From contig NZ_MOLV01000001.1 in NCBI RefSeq assembly GCF_001870785.1, positions 62,001 to 126,000 of the forward strand: a stretch of 64,000 bases of DNA, given 5' to 3'. Under the pieces are notes generated by a model. That model did not search any database, had not been told where the DNA came from, and was given only the letters and a program-made list of their open reading frames with translations. A program made the translations under genes and the position numbers. Each line of letters opens with the position of its first letter. Positions within the stretch are counted from its first letter, which is position 1. Positions 8,924 to 17,859 of this stretch are shown one piece after another. Source of the stretch: Exiguobacterium sp. KRL4. Its GTDB lineage: Bacteria > Bacillota > Bacilli > Exiguobacteriales > Exiguobacteriaceae.

Positions 8924-9775
8924 GTGACAGCGGTTGTAAAGGAAAGTATCTTAAAAGTAATTGTCGCCTCGATTGGCGGGTTCGTCATTGCATTGGCAAT
9001 GAACTGGTTCCTGATTCCAAGTGGTGTGTATTCAACAGGATTTACAGGACTCGCCCAGATCTTAACGCAGGTGTTACAGGGAACGGCATTCGCCTTTGGG
9101 GAAAACGTCTGGTTCTTAGTACTGAATCTGCCGTTGATTGTTTTAGCATGGATCATGTTAGGACGAAGTTTTACCATCATTACCTTGATTTCAGTTTTGG
9201 CGACGACGATTTTTATTGGACTTATTCCACAATATGCGGTCATTCCGGGTGATCAGACACTAAATGCTGTCTTCGGCGGTGTGTTGCTTGCGATTGGAAC
9301 AGGAATCACGATTAAATTCGGGGCCTCGACAGGTGGATTTGATATCGTTGCTTTGATTTTTGCTCGTTTTTCCGATCGAAGCGTCGGATTGTATCTGTTT
9401 GTCCTTAATTTCTTGATTGCGATACTCGCAGGTGCATTATTTGGCTGGTCGACAGCGCTCTATACGATTGTCTTCATCTATGTGACATCAAAAGTCGTCG
9501 ATGAGATCCACACGAGCAATCAACGGTTAACGATTTTCATCATCACGAATCATGCCGATGACATCACGACGGCACTCCATCAACATATCATTCGGGGAAT
9601 CACACAGATGCCATCGATCGGGACCTATTCAAGAGCGGAGAAGTCAACACTGATGATGGTCATCGAACGACATGAATTACGGGATGTCGAACGGATTTGT
9701 CGTGACGCGGACGAGACGGTTTTCATCAATGTCGTAGCAACAGATTCAGTCGTTGGCTATTTCCGAAAAGGGTAA
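8924..9775 (+). CDS. YitT-family membrane protein (DUF161/DUF2179)
   Basis: A 283-residue protein with five or six hydrophobic segments in the first 200 residues and a soluble C-terminal DUF2179 domain (about 205-283, with ITQMPSIGTYSRAEKSTLMM). YitT-family motifs such as GVYSTGFTGLAQ and KFGASTGGFDIVA are visible. The function of the family is not settled. Start choice: earlier in-frame starts at 8852 and 8906 exist, but the AGGAGA at 8911-8916 sits 7 nt before the GTG at 8924, giving the usual family N-terminus MTAVVKESILK. It is a single-gene unit. Confidence 0.85.
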   Translation: MTAVVKESILKVIVASIGGFVIALAMNWFLIPSGVYSTGFTGLAQILTQVLQGTAFAFGENVWFLVLNLPLIVLAWIMLGRSFTIITLISVLATTIFIGLIPQYAVIPGDQTLNAVFGGVLLAIGTGITIKFGASTGGFDIVALIFARFSDRSVGLYLFVLNFLIAILAGALFGWSTALYTIVFIYVTSKVVDEIHTSNQRLTIFIITNHADDITTALHQHIIRGITQMPSIGTYSRAEKSTLMMVIERHELRDVERICRDADETVFINVVATDSVVGYFRKG

Positions 9776-9814
9776 GGGTTCCAGCAGATGAATCAATGGT
9801 CCTTGAAGGACACG

Positions 9815-9858
9815 AATAAGCCGTCTTCTTTGTCGTATTGACAGAGGAGACGGCTTAT
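9815..9858. terminator. Bidirectional hairpin between convergent genes
   Basis: ATAAGCCGTCT pairs with AGACGGCTTAT, with further pairing towards the loop. It lies between the ends of the YitT gene (+) and the Cof phosphatase gene (-). T tracts are short on both sides. Confidence 0.6.
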
Positions 9859-9873
9859 GTTGTTTAGGCGGGC

Positions 9874-10683
9874 TTAAATTAGTCCGAGCACATGTTTCAG
9901 ATAGTAGGCAATCCCATCTTCTTGATTGGTTTTTGTTGTTCCGTTGGCGATCAGCTTGAGCGGACCGATCGCATTGCCCATCGCGACGCCATGACCCACG
10001 TAATCGAGCATTTCCAAATCATTTTCTTCGTCACCAAAGGCGACAATCTGTTTTTGATCAATGCCGAGATATCGCGAAATCTGTTGGAGACCCATTGCTT
10101 TACTCGTTCCTTTGCGCATCACTTCGACCATATATTCAGGTTTAATCCACTGCCGGTTCAAGACTGTTTCGGCATGGATGCTCGACAACTCAGAACGGAT
10201 GTCTTGGACGTGTTCACCTTTCGCATGAATCAGTAACGACGTCGGTTCGTGTTGTAAGACCTTTCGGAGGTCACCTGTCGTCACGGATAAAGCATGGTCC
10301 GTATAAAATTCATAAATACCGACCGGATCACGTTGGAAATAAACATGATCGGTCACTTCACAGACGATGTTTTGTGTTTTCGAGTCCGATACCGACTCCA
10401 AGATGTGTTGAACCGTCTTCAGCGGAATCGGATGGTGACTGACTTCGAAGTGTCGATCGTGTGGATGGTGAACGAGCCCACCATTGAAATTGACGATAGG
10501 TGTCGTCAGACCGAGTTCGTCGTAATAGCGTTTGGCATGTCGAAAAGGACGTCCTGTTGCGATGACGACTTCATGACCGTTTTCCCGAGCGGTCCGTAAA
10601 GCCTTTAAGTTCGTTTGACTGATTGTCTTGTCGTCACGTAGTAAAGTACCGTCTAGATCGACGGTGATAAGATGACGTTGCAT
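9874..10683 (-). CDS. Cof-type HAD-IIB sugar-phosphate phosphatase
   Basis: A 269-residue cytoplasmic HAD phosphatase of the Cof/YidA group, which removes phosphate from small phosphorylated metabolites. Motif I is DLDGTLL near the start, motif II lies at VIATGRPF, and motif IV is GDEENDLEML near the C-terminus. A IIB cap lies between. A GTG four codons upstream (10695) is in frame, but its ribosome-site spacing is too short; the GGAGTGG upstream fits the ATG at 10683 better. The substrate cannot be told from sequence. Confidence 0.88.
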   Translation of the reverse strand: MQRHLITVDLDGTLLRDDKTISQTNLKALRTARENGHEVVIATGRPFRHAKRYYDELGLTTPIVNFNGGLVHHPHDRHFEVSHHPIPLKTVQHILESVSDSKTQNIVCEVTDHVYFQRDPVGIYEFYTDHALSVTTGDLRKVLQHEPTSLLIHAKGEHVQDIRSELSSIHAETVLNRQWIKPEYMVEVMRKGTSKAMGLQQISRYLGIDQKQIVAFGDEENDLEMLDYVGHGVAMGNAIGPLKLIANGTTKTNQEDGIAYYLKHVLGLI

Positions 10684-10821
10684 AAAATAACCCACTCCAC
10701 TCTTGATTCATTATGCTTACTGTAGCATATCCCTCTAAAAAAACATCTAGAATTGCCTGCTTTTCAGAATCAAGAAAGCGTTTAAAAAAAACAGAGAAAA
10801 GCTGTCTGTCGTACTAAAAAA

Positions 10822-10830
10822 TGATATACT
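10822..10830 (+). promoter_or_regulatory. Extended -10 promoter of the YjzD-like gene
   Basis: TGATATACT matches the extended -10 form TGnTATAAT. The -35 position (CTGTCT, 17 nt upstream) is weak. Confidence 0.55.
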
Positions 10831-10878
10831 ACAAAACGTAGGACATTAAAAAGTAAGTTAAGAAATGGAGGGGGAAGA

Positions 10879-11073
10879 ATGCGTTTTCTCGTTACATTCT
10901 TCTGGTCGTTCTTACTCGTGAACACAGCTGTGTTCATCGTATCAGCGGTCGATGCAGTCACGTATAACTTCGGATTCGCGACAGCTATGTCAGTCGTGAC
11001 TTCACTTGTCGTCTTCGCACTTGATGCAGTCAATGAAGATCTTGGTCTTGGTCAAGGGACAAAGGCAGAATAA
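10879..11073 (+). CDS. YjzD-like small membrane protein (DUF2929)
   Basis: A 64-residue protein with two hydrophobic stretches (residues 3-22 and 32-48) and an acidic tail. Its start, MRFLVTFFWSFLLVNT, resembles the DUF2929/YjzD family of Bacillales, whose role is unknown. A strong GGAGGGGG lies just before the ATG, and the gene has its own promoter and terminator, so it is a true single-gene unit despite its size. Confidence 0.8.
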   Translation: MRFLVTFFWSFLLVNTAVFIVSAVDAVTYNFGFATAMSVVTSLVVFALDAVNEDLGLGQGTKAE

Positions 11074-11076
11074 GGT

Positions 11077-11117
11077 AAAAGCGAGATATCGTCATTCGGA
11101 CGATAGGCTCGCTTTTT
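11077..11117 (+). terminator. Terminator after the YjzD-like gene
   Basis: AAAGCGAG pairs with CTCGCTTT, with a nested ATCGTC/GACGAT stem, then a run of T. Confidence 0.85.
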
Positions 11118-11136
11118 ATGGTTTAGGAGGCAAGCG

Positions 11137-12270
11137 ATGATAATTCTTAAAAATGTAAGTGTAGCAGGTGAGTTCACCGATGTATGGATTGGGGCAGGCA
11201 AGGTTCTGGCAATCGGATCCTATGCCATCGATGAACGGTTGATTACAGAGACCATCGATGGGACAGGGAAACAGCTCATTCCCGGTTTGATTGACGGACA
11301 TGTCCATCCGATTGGTGGAGGTGGAGAAGGGGGATTTGCGACGCGGACCGCTCCTCTTGTGGCAACAGACTTCTTAGCCGGTGGCGTCACGACCGTCGTT
11401 GGTCTGCTCGGGACGGACGGCTGGACCCGGACAGGAATTGACTTGCTTGCACATGTTCGTGGGTATACAAGTCAGGGCATCCGTCCTTTTTTATTGTCCG
11501 GTAGTTATGCCGTGCCCCCTGTATCGATCACCAATTCAATTGCCGAAGACATTCTTTTAATCAACGAAGTCATCGGTATCGGTGAGATTGCGATCAACGA
11601 CCACCGTTCGACGCAACCGACTGTTGAAGAACTGGCGCGTCTCGCTTCACAAGCCCGGATTGCCGGTCTTCTAAAAGGAGTCAACGGAACGATGAATGTC
11701 CATATCGGTGACGGCAAACAAGCACTTCGTTTACTGGAAAATGTGGTCGAAACAACGGACATTCCCATCACACAATTTTTGCCGACACACATCAATCGAA
11801 GCGAACGGATTTTCGAAGCCGGTTTAAGGTGGGCCAAACAAGGTGGGCGAATCGATTTCACGACGTGTACGACGGAGGCCTTCATTCAAGAAGGGGAAGT
11901 ACCGGCAGGAATTGCCTTAAAACGTGCGCTCGATGCGGGCATTCCGCTCGATCAGATTACGATGTCGAGTGATGCTGGAGCCAGTCTGCCTGCGTTTGAT
12001 GAGAACGGAAAACTGTTGCGTTTAGAGACAGGAAAACCAAACTCGATTCTTGAAGCAGTCCGCGATGCCGTCCGGCACGGTGTTCGACTGGAGGATGCAA
12101 TAAAGACGGTCACGTTGAACGTCGCACAGGCGTATGGGATTTCTGGTGGAGAAATCAAAATAGGAGAACGAGCCGATCTGTTACTGATTGATGACGCTTT
12201 GCAAATCGATACGATTCTTGCGAATGGGCGTGCTATAATGATTCAGAAAAAATGGCTTTTGCCAAGATGA
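11137..12270 (+). CDS. iadA: Isoaspartyl (beta-aspartyl) dipeptidase
   Basis: A 377-residue amidohydrolase of the IadA group, which cleaves beta-aspartyl dipeptides left by protein breakdown and limits isoaspartate toxicity. The metal motif GLIDGHVHPIGG supplies His55 and His57, followed by the family-specific GGEGGFATRTAPL. The TIM-barrel Asp is likely in MSSDAGASLP, and the small beta domain returns at GERADLLLID. The length is close to the E. coli enzyme. AGGAGG at 11125-11130 supports the start. It reads into the thioredoxin-like gene 13 nt later, so the three genes to 13547 probably share a transcript. Confidence 0.9.
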   Translation: MIILKNVSVAGEFTDVWIGAGKVLAIGSYAIDERLITETIDGTGKQLIPGLIDGHVHPIGGGGEGGFATRTAPLVATDFLAGGVTTVVGLLGTDGWTRTGIDLLAHVRGYTSQGIRPFLLSGSYAVPPVSITNSIAEDILLINEVIGIGEIAINDHRSTQPTVEELARLASQARIAGLLKGVNGTMNVHIGDGKQALRLLENVVETTDIPITQFLPTHINRSERIFEAGLRWAKQGGRIDFTTCTTEAFIQEGEVPAGIALKRALDAGIPLDQITMSSDAGASLPAFDENGKLLRLETGKPNSILEAVRDAVRHGVRLEDAIKTVTLNVAQAYGISGGEIKIGERADLLLIDDALQIDTILANGRAIMIQKKWLLPR

Positions 12271-12283
12271 CGGAGGGATCGAT

Positions 12284-12775
12284 GTGTCAAAGAAGTCTAA
12301 CCGTGTCAAACCAACAAAAAAACCGCAATCAAAAGCCAATTGGATTACAGCTGGTGTCATTGCGCTAATCGTCTTACTCGGAGCGAGCCTGTTACTGTTC
12401 ATGGACCGAGAAGATTCGGCTTCTAAAAACGGAAACTTAACTGCAAGTCAAGTGTCCGATAAACTGCAATCCGGAGATGAGTTCTACACGTACTTTTATC
12501 AGACGGGATGCGTCCATTGTGAAAAAGTAAAACCGTACTTAGTGCCGCTCGGCGAGAAGCAGGATATTCCGTTCGAACAAATCGATCTTGCAGTTGAGCA
12601 GTCGGCTTGGGATACGTTTGCCATCGAAGGGACGCCAACTGTCGTTCATTTCAAAGATGGGAAAGAAGTCAGCCGGGTATCCGGTGAGCAGACAGAAGAA
12701 GCGTATAAAGAATTTTTTGCCGGTAAAGACGTTAAAAATTCAGAAGAAGAATCGTCAGGTGATTTAAATGATTAA
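12284..12775 (+). CDS. Membrane-anchored thioredoxin-like protein
   Basis: A 163-residue protein with a basic N-terminus, one membrane segment (about 21-40) and an outward-facing thioredoxin-like domain. The active site is CVHC (Cys76, Cys79), in the form seen in extracytoplasmic thiol-disulphide proteins rather than CGPC. The cis-Pro motif is EGTPTVV. It should act on thiols at the outer face of the membrane; reductase or oxidase direction cannot be read. The start is GTG, with GGAGGG at 12272-12277. The tail is very acidic (SEEESSGD). The end overlaps psd by 8 nt. Confidence 0.85.
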   Translation: MSKKSNRVKPTKKPQSKANWITAGVIALIVLLGASLLLFMDREDSASKNGNLTASQVSDKLQSGDEFYTYFYQTGCVHCEKVKPYLVPLGEKQDIPFEQIDLAVEQSAWDTFAIEGTPTVVHFKDGKEVSRVSGEQTEEAYKEFFAGKDVKNSEEESSGDLND

Positions 12776-13547
12776 AAAATGGTTTTTTACTCAACTGTTT
12801 GAGTTGAACGGACATCCAGTAGTTGCGAAACAATTACGGCGATTTGCCATGAGTCCAGCGAGTCGACCATTGATCCAACCGTTCGTAAAGATGTATGACC
12901 TGCAGATGCAAGAAGCAGACCAACCGCTTGATTCATATAAAACCTTACACGACTTGTTTGTCCGACACTTAAAAGAAGATGCCCGTCCGATCGACGCGTC
13001 TCCGAACGCCTTCGTCAGTCCGTGTGACGGTATGTTATCCGTCGTCGATGATTTGACGGAAGACAGTCGGTTTGTGGTAAAGGATCAAAGCTATTCCGTG
13101 TCAGAGTTACTTGGTTCGCACCACGAAGCTCAGAATTACGTTGGCGGACGTGTCATGATCTTTTATCTCAGTCCGCAAAACTACCACCGCGTCCATGTAC
13201 CGATCGATGGCATGGTTCGGACAAGTTATACGTTAGGACGCGATTCAGCGCCTGTCAATGAGCTGGGACTCGAGTATGGGAAACGTCCGTTGACACGAAA
13301 CTACCGACGTGTGACCCGAATTACCCAAGGAAAACACGCACTCGAACACGTCATGGTCGGAGCATTGAACGTCAACACGATCGTTCAGACGAACCCACGT
13401 CGTGAAGTCGAACGTGGCGATGAGTTTGGTTATTTTTCGTTCGGTTCGACGGTCGTCTTGATCTGTCCGAAAGATGCTGTCACGTTAGCAGACGACATTA
13501 CAGGTCCGGTTTTGATGGGCCAACGAATCGGATACTGGAATTCATAA
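12768..13547 (+). CDS. psd: Phosphatidylserine decarboxylase proenzyme
   Basis: A 259-residue membrane-associated enzyme that converts phosphatidylserine into phosphatidylethanolamine. The proenzyme cuts itself at the Ser of the FGST motif (Ser227), leaving a pyruvoyl cofactor on the small subunit. The conserved blocks SPCDGMLS, YLSPQNYHRVHVPIDG and VGALNV are visible. The motif here is FGST where many relatives have LGST or GGST. Its ATG lies within the end of the thioredoxin gene, so translation is probably coupled. Confidence 0.92.
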   Translation: MIKKWFFTQLFELNGHPVVAKQLRRFAMSPASRPLIQPFVKMYDLQMQEADQPLDSYKTLHDLFVRHLKEDARPIDASPNAFVSPCDGMLSVVDDLTEDSRFVVKDQSYSVSELLGSHHEAQNYVGGRVMIFYLSPQNYHRVHVPIDGMVRTSYTLGRDSAPVNELGLEYGKRPLTRNYRRVTRITQGKHALEHVMVGALNVNTIVQTNPRREVERGDEFGYFSFGSTVVLICPKDAVTLADDITGPVLMGQRIGYWNS

Positions 13548-13607
13548 ACACGGGGCGTTCTCTGCGTACTAGGAGAGCGTCCTGTCATGCCTAAGGGGGG
13601 ATTTGTC

Positions 13608-14957
13608 ATGCAGACGTTGATGTTCACAGAAATGACGAACTCATCGATTCAAATTTATGTGGCTTTATTGATTTTTTTAGTGACATACGCGTTTATTATT
13701 AGTGAAAAAATGAGTCGTGCCATCGTCGCCTTACTAGGAGCGTTGACGATGGTCATTTTCGGAATCGTTGATCTCGAGTCCGCCCTGTTCGAGTACGTCG
13801 AATGGGGAACAATCGTTTTGCTGATTGGGATGATGATTCTCGTCACGATTGCCAATCAATCGGGAGTGTTCGAATACATTGCGATTCGGGCAGCGAAACG
13901 GACAAAGGGAGACCCCATTAAGATTTTAATTATGTTGTCGGTATTGACGGCATTTGGGTCGGCATTTTTAGATAATGTCACGACCGTCCTCTTAATTGTT
14001 CCGATTACATTCTCGATTACAAAAGTCTTGAAAATCAAACCGTTTCCGTTTCTGCTAGCAGAAGTCTTGTTTGCGAACATCGGTGGAACGGCGACGCTGA
14101 TTGGTGATCCACCGAATATCATGATTGGTGCTGCGAATCCGCATTTGACATTTAATTCTTTTTTGTGGAATTTGGCACCGATTATTGTGTTCATCACACT
14201 CGTCACACTCGGCATTTTATATTTGATTTTCCGGAAACAATTGCATGTCGAACCAGAAAATCAACAAAAGCTGATGGAAATTGATGAAAACAGTTACATC
14301 ATCAGCCGTAAACTGGTTTTACGCAGCAGCATCGTGCTTGTGAGCACCATCGCTTTATTCGTTCTCCATCCATTACTGGATCGAATCGGGATTCATCTTG
14401 AGGCACCTGCAATCGCGATGCTTGGAGCAACCATTCTGATGGTACTGACGATCGAAAACGATCATCAGCTGGAGGAAGTGTTTGCTCGTATTGAATGGAC
14501 GACAATTTTCTTCTTTGCAGGTCTGTTCATTTTGGTTGGAGGGATTCAAGAAGTCGGTATTATTCGTTATCTGGCTGAAAAAACGATCAACTTGACGGGG
14601 GGGGACATCGAGACGACCGCGACTGCCGTTCTTTGGTTATCCGGAATCGCAAGTGCGACGATTGATAACATCCCATTTGTTGCAACGATGATCCCGCTCA
14701 TCAACGATGTGGCGACGGGAATCGGTCTATCGCCGGACAGTCAACAAGTCGAGGTGTTATGGTGGTCGCTGTCGCTTGGAGCCTGCTTGGGTGGGAACGG
14801 GACACTGATTGGTGCATCTGCCAATGTTATCGTGGCAGGGTTAGCCACGCGACAAGGGGAGAAATTCACGTATGGACGATTCTTACTGTACGGAGCGCCG
14901 ATCACACTCGTGACACTGATTTTATCGCAACTCTATTTGTGGATTCGCTATTATTAA
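13608..14957 (+). CDS. ArsB/NhaD-type ion transporter (SLC13-like superfamily)
   Basis: A 449-residue polytopic membrane protein with about eleven hydrophobic segments. It contains two internal-repeat signatures, FLDNVTTVLLIVPIT with IGGTATLIGDPPNIMIG, and TIDNIPFVATMIPLI with GGNGTLIGASANVIV. These mark the ion transporter superfamily that includes ArsB arsenite pumps, NhaD Na+/H+ antiporters and citrate carriers. The ion is not determinable from the sequence, and there is no arsR or arsC nearby. The start at 13608 is preferred over 13587 because AAGGGGGG lies 7 nt upstream of it. Confidence 0.85.
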   Translation: MQTLMFTEMTNSSIQIYVALLIFLVTYAFIISEKMSRAIVALLGALTMVIFGIVDLESALFEYVEWGTIVLLIGMMILVTIANQSGVFEYIAIRAAKRTKGDPIKILIMLSVLTAFGSAFLDNVTTVLLIVPITFSITKVLKIKPFPFLLAEVLFANIGGTATLIGDPPNIMIGAANPHLTFNSFLWNLAPIIVFITLVTLGILYLIFRKQLHVEPENQQKLMEIDENSYIISRKLVLRSSIVLVSTIALFVLHPLLDRIGIHLEAPAIAMLGATILMVLTIENDHQLEEVFARIEWTTIFFFAGLFILVGGIQEVGIIRYLAEKTINLTGGDIETTATAVLWLSGIASATIDNIPFVATMIPLINDVATGIGLSPDSQQVEVLWWSLSLGACLGGNGTLIGASANVIVAGLATRQGEKFTYGRFLLYGAPITLVTLILSQLYLWIRYY

Positions 14958-14995
14958 GAGTCGATGATGCAGGCAGTGGACTTAAAAGTTATTTT

Positions 14996-15045
14996 TAGAC
15001 GAGAACAGTGTGGCGGATTAAAATCTGCCACACTGTTCTCGTCTA
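14996..15045. repeat. Long near-perfect palindrome after the transporter gene
   Basis: Two 24-nt arms are complementary except for one G/T pair and are separated by only two A. Outer ATTTTT and AAAAAT extend the symmetry after a two-base bulge. No T tract follows the hairpin on either strand, so it does not look like a standard terminator. It may be an operator, an RNA processing site or a dispersed repeat unit. Confidence 0.7.
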
Positions 15046-15096
15046 GGAAAAATCACTCGGTTCACGCATCTCGTGCAGAGAAAGACGGATGGAAGG

Positions 15097-15133
15097 GAAA
15101 GGGGATTACTTTTGGGTTAATCCCTTTTCGTTT
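15097..15133 (+). terminator. Probable terminator before yqeG
   Basis: GAAAGGGGATTA pairs with TAATCCCTTTTC (one G-T pair), followed by GTTTG. It ends transcription from the transporter side just before the yqeG promoter. Confidence 0.65.
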
Positions 15134-15158
15134 GGTCGTCGCTCTATCAAATTGATTG

Positions 15159-15167
15159 TGCTATAAT
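15159..15167 (+). promoter_or_regulatory. Extended -10 promoter of the yqeG operon
   Basis: TGCTATAAT is a perfect extended -10. No good -35 is seen. It lies 71 nt before the yqeG start and would drive yqeG through yqeM. Confidence 0.7.
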
Positions 15168-15237
15168 CGAACGATAAGAACATAACTGTTTCTTAAACTT
15201 AACTATAGAGCTAGACCATTATCTGGAGGTTTTATTC

Positions 15238-15822
15238 GTGTTTAAACGACTTTATCCAAAACATTTCGTGGCATCGATTTATGATATCGACTTAGAAATG
15301 TTAAAACGAAACGGTGTCAAAGCAATTTTAACGGATCTCGATAATACACTTGTCGCTTGGAATATTGCCGATGCTCCAGACGAATTGGTGTCATGGCTCG
15401 ATATGGTGAATAACCAATATGGATTTGACGTCATCATCGTCTCGAATAACAACGGCGATCGAGTCAAGAAGTTTGCGGATCCACTTGGCCTACATTATAT
15501 TGCACCGGCACGTAAACCATTACCGATCGGTTTCAAACGGGCGCTGACGGAATTCGGTTATCACGCGAAGGAAGTTGTCTTCCTTGGGGATCAACTGTTT
15601 ACGGATGTGTTAGGCGCAAATTCAGTAGGTATCGAAGTGATCCATGTTCAACCCGTCGTCAAAACAGACGGTGTCGTCACAAAATTTAATCGCCTGATGG
15701 AACGCGTGATTTTTCGACGGATGAAGCGTAAAGGGATCTATAAATTGACGCAACGTGTCAAAGAGGATCCAGCAGTGTTAAAACATCCAATTGAAGCGAT
15801 TCGTCAAGATAAGCAACAATGA
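15238..15822 (+). CDS. yqeG: YqeG-family HAD-IIIA phosphatase
   Basis: A 194-residue cytoplasmic HAD protein. Motif I is DLDNTLVAWN near residue 37, motif II is VSNNN, and motif IV lies at VFLGDQLFTDVLGAN. The family groups with phosphatidylglycerophosphate phosphatase-like enzymes, but the substrate of YqeG itself is uncertain. The GTG start has TGGAGG upstream. Gene order yqeG-yqeH-aroE-yhbY-nadD matches B. subtilis. Confidence 0.9.
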   Translation: MFKRLYPKHFVASIYDIDLEMLKRNGVKAILTDLDNTLVAWNIADAPDELVSWLDMVNNQYGFDVIIVSNNNGDRVKKFADPLGLHYIAPARKPLPIGFKRALTEFGYHAKEVVFLGDQLFTDVLGANSVGIEVIHVQPVVKTDGVVTKFNRLMERVIFRRMKRKGIYKLTQRVKEDPAVLKHPIEAIRQDKQQ

Positions 15823-15945
15823 CCCTGTCATACCGGTAGATGAAAGGATAGGCAGTAGTCGCAGCATGTACGGCAAAAGGTCGGAAGTTACGCTCTTGGA
15901 GTGGCGAGCAGGGCGCTACGTTGAATAGAGAAGGGAAAGTTCCCG
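15823..15945 (+). other. Spacer between yqeG and yqeH with possible RNA structure
   Basis: A 123-nt gap inside an otherwise tightly packed operon. It has short complementary pieces (for example CGCTC with GAGTG around a TTG loop). No reading frame with a ribosome site and no terminator T tract is seen. No known riboswitch was recognised. Confidence 0.3.
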
Positions 15946-17070
15946 ATGCGGCTCAACACACACATGGAAGAAATCAATTGCGCAGGCTGTGGTGTCGCGA
16001 TCCAAACAGAGGATCCGAAAGCACCTGGTTATGCGCCTAAATCTGCACTTGACCGTGAAATGGTCATCTGCCAACGTTGTTTTAAACTCAAGCACTACAA
16101 CCAAATTCAAGACGTCGCATTAACGGACGATGATTTTGTCAAAATCTTAGATGGAATCGGTCAAAAAGATGCACTTGTCGTCAAAATCGTTGATATTTTT
16201 GATTTCAACGGAAGTTGGTTACCGGGCTTACATCGTTTTGTCGGAAAAAATGATGTATTATTGGTCGGAAACAAAGCCGATCTCTTACCGAAGTCACTTA
16301 ATCCGAATCGCCTGATGAACTGGATGCGCCAAACATCGAAAGAACTTGGATTACGCCCAGTAGATGTCCATCTGATCAGTGCGAAAAAAGGACACGGCGT
16401 GGACGAACTTGCAGAAAAAATCGATTATTACCGCAAAGGACGCGACGTCTATGTCGTCGGCTGTACGAACGTCGGTAAATCGACTTTAATCAATCAAGTC
16501 ATCAAACGATTCGGGGAAGAAGAAGAGGCGGTCATCACAGTCAGTCACTTCCCGGGAACGACGCTTGATCTGATTGACATCCCACTCGATGATAACTGTA
16601 ACCTTTACGACACGCCAGGAATCATCAACCATCATCAGATGGCGCATTATGTGGACGGAAGAGACTTGAAATTGATTACGCCTAAAAAAGAAATCAAGCC
16701 GCAAGTGTTCCAAATCCATCCGCAACAAACATTGTTCTTCGGTGGTCTAGCTCGTCTTGACTACATGGAAGGAAACAAACGGTCATTCGTCATTTACATG
16801 TCGAACGACTTGAAGGTCCATCGGACGAAGCTCGATAAAGCGGACGATTTGTATGCGAATCATAATGGAGAACTGTTGTCCCCTCCGAATGAGAAAACGC
16901 TTGAGATGCTTCCTCCGCTCGTTCGACACGAGTTCAGTCTCCGCGACAACATGAAGACGGATATCGTCTTCAGTGGACTTGGCTGGGTTGCTGTTCACGG
17001 AAAAGGCGGACGAGTTGCTGCCTACGCACCAAAAGGTGTTGCCGTCTCGTTACGTGAGGCGCTTGTCTGA
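15946..17070 (+). CDS. yqeH: Ribosome biogenesis GTPase YqeH
   Basis: A 374-residue circularly permuted GTPase needed for 30S subunit assembly. An N-terminal zinc finger (Cys12, Cys15, Cys42, Cys45: CAGC and CQRC) comes first, then G4 NKAD and G5 SAKKGHG, then G1 CTNVGKST near 172-180 and G3 DTPG. That order is diagnostic of the permuted family. The C-terminal part would bind RNA. It ends in a TGATG overlap with aroE. The AAGGGA 9 nt before the ATG supports the start; a second ATG six codons on is possible. Confidence 0.95.
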   Translation: MRLNTHMEEINCAGCGVAIQTEDPKAPGYAPKSALDREMVICQRCFKLKHYNQIQDVALTDDDFVKILDGIGQKDALVVKIVDIFDFNGSWLPGLHRFVGKNDVLLVGNKADLLPKSLNPNRLMNWMRQTSKELGLRPVDVHLISAKKGHGVDELAEKIDYYRKGRDVYVVGCTNVGKSTLINQVIKRFGEEEEAVITVSHFPGTTLDLIDIPLDDNCNLYDTPGIINHHQMAHYVDGRDLKLITPKKEIKPQVFQIHPQQTLFFGGLARLDYMEGNKRSFVIYMSNDLKVHRTKLDKADDLYANHNGELLSPPNEKTLEMLPPLVRHEFSLRDNMKTDIVFSGLGWVAVHGKGGRVAAYAPKGVAVSLREALV

Positions 17071-17858
17071 TGCATTTTGCTGTCATCGGTCATCCGATTG
17101 CCCATTCACTTTCACCCATGTTGCACGAAACATGGCTGAAGGCGGCTGGGCTTTTCGGCTGTTATACCATGGTGGATGTCGAAGCAGACGCATTAGAATC
17201 ACTTGTCATGCGATTACGAAATCGGCAGTTGGATGGAATCAATGTCACGATTCCATATAAAACGGCGATCATTCCCTTTCTCGATCGCTTAGAGCCTGCT
17301 GCTGCGCGTGCAGGAGCGGTCAATACGGTCTATTGGGATGGGGAGGAACTGGTTGGGGCCAATACAGATGGAATCGGATTTGCGCGTGCCTTAGCTACGC
17401 AGGGAACGACGACAACGAATCTATTGGTAATTGGTGCCGGTGGAGCAGCCCGTGGAATCATTCCGGCGTTATCCGGGCGTGTGACTGTCATGAATCGGAC
17501 GGATGCGACGGCGCAACAGGTCGCGACTGAATTGGGATGTAACAGTATTCCGTGGTCGACGGTCGTAGATTTAACACCGTACGATGTCGTCATCAATACG
17601 ACATCGGTCGGAATGGCGCCTAATCTTGAAGCAATGCCGATCGAGTTGACAGAGACGACGGCCTTGATTTGTGATATTATTTATCGACCGACTCCGACCC
17701 GTCTCTTGCGTGAAGCAACCGCAAGCGGACTTGCTACATTAGATGGTGTCTTGATGTTCGTACTACAAGCAGCTGAAGCGTTTGAACGTTTCACTGGTCA
17801 AAAACCTGATCTCGCACTTGGCGAACAGGTGATTAGAAAGCAATTGGAGGAATCATAA
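17070..17858 (+). CDS. aroE: Shikimate dehydrogenase
   Basis: A 262-residue NADPH-dependent enzyme of the chorismate pathway that reduces 3-dehydroshikimate to shikimate. Substrate-site residues are seen in HSLSPMLHE, GINVTIPYK (Lys64) and NTDGIGF (Asp100). The nucleotide-binding motif is GAGGAARGI, followed by NRTDATAQQ, which fits NADP preference. The gene is one base overlapped with yqeH and one base from yhbY, as in B. subtilis. Confidence 0.94.
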   Translation: MHFAVIGHPIAHSLSPMLHETWLKAAGLFGCYTMVDVEADALESLVMRLRNRQLDGINVTIPYKTAIIPFLDRLEPAAARAGAVNTVYWDGEELVGANTDGIGFARALATQGTTTTNLLVIGAGGAARGIIPALSGRVTVMNRTDATAQQVATELGCNSIPWSTVVDLTPYDVVINTTSVGMAPNLEAMPIELTETTALICDIIYRPTPTRLLREATASGLATLDGVLMFVLQAAEAFERFTGQKPDLALGEQVIRKQLEES

Positions 17859-17859
17859 G

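Noticed and set aside
14996..15045. Palindrome considered as a standard rho-independent terminator.
   Set aside because: No T tract follows on either strand. A better terminator lies at 15097-15133.
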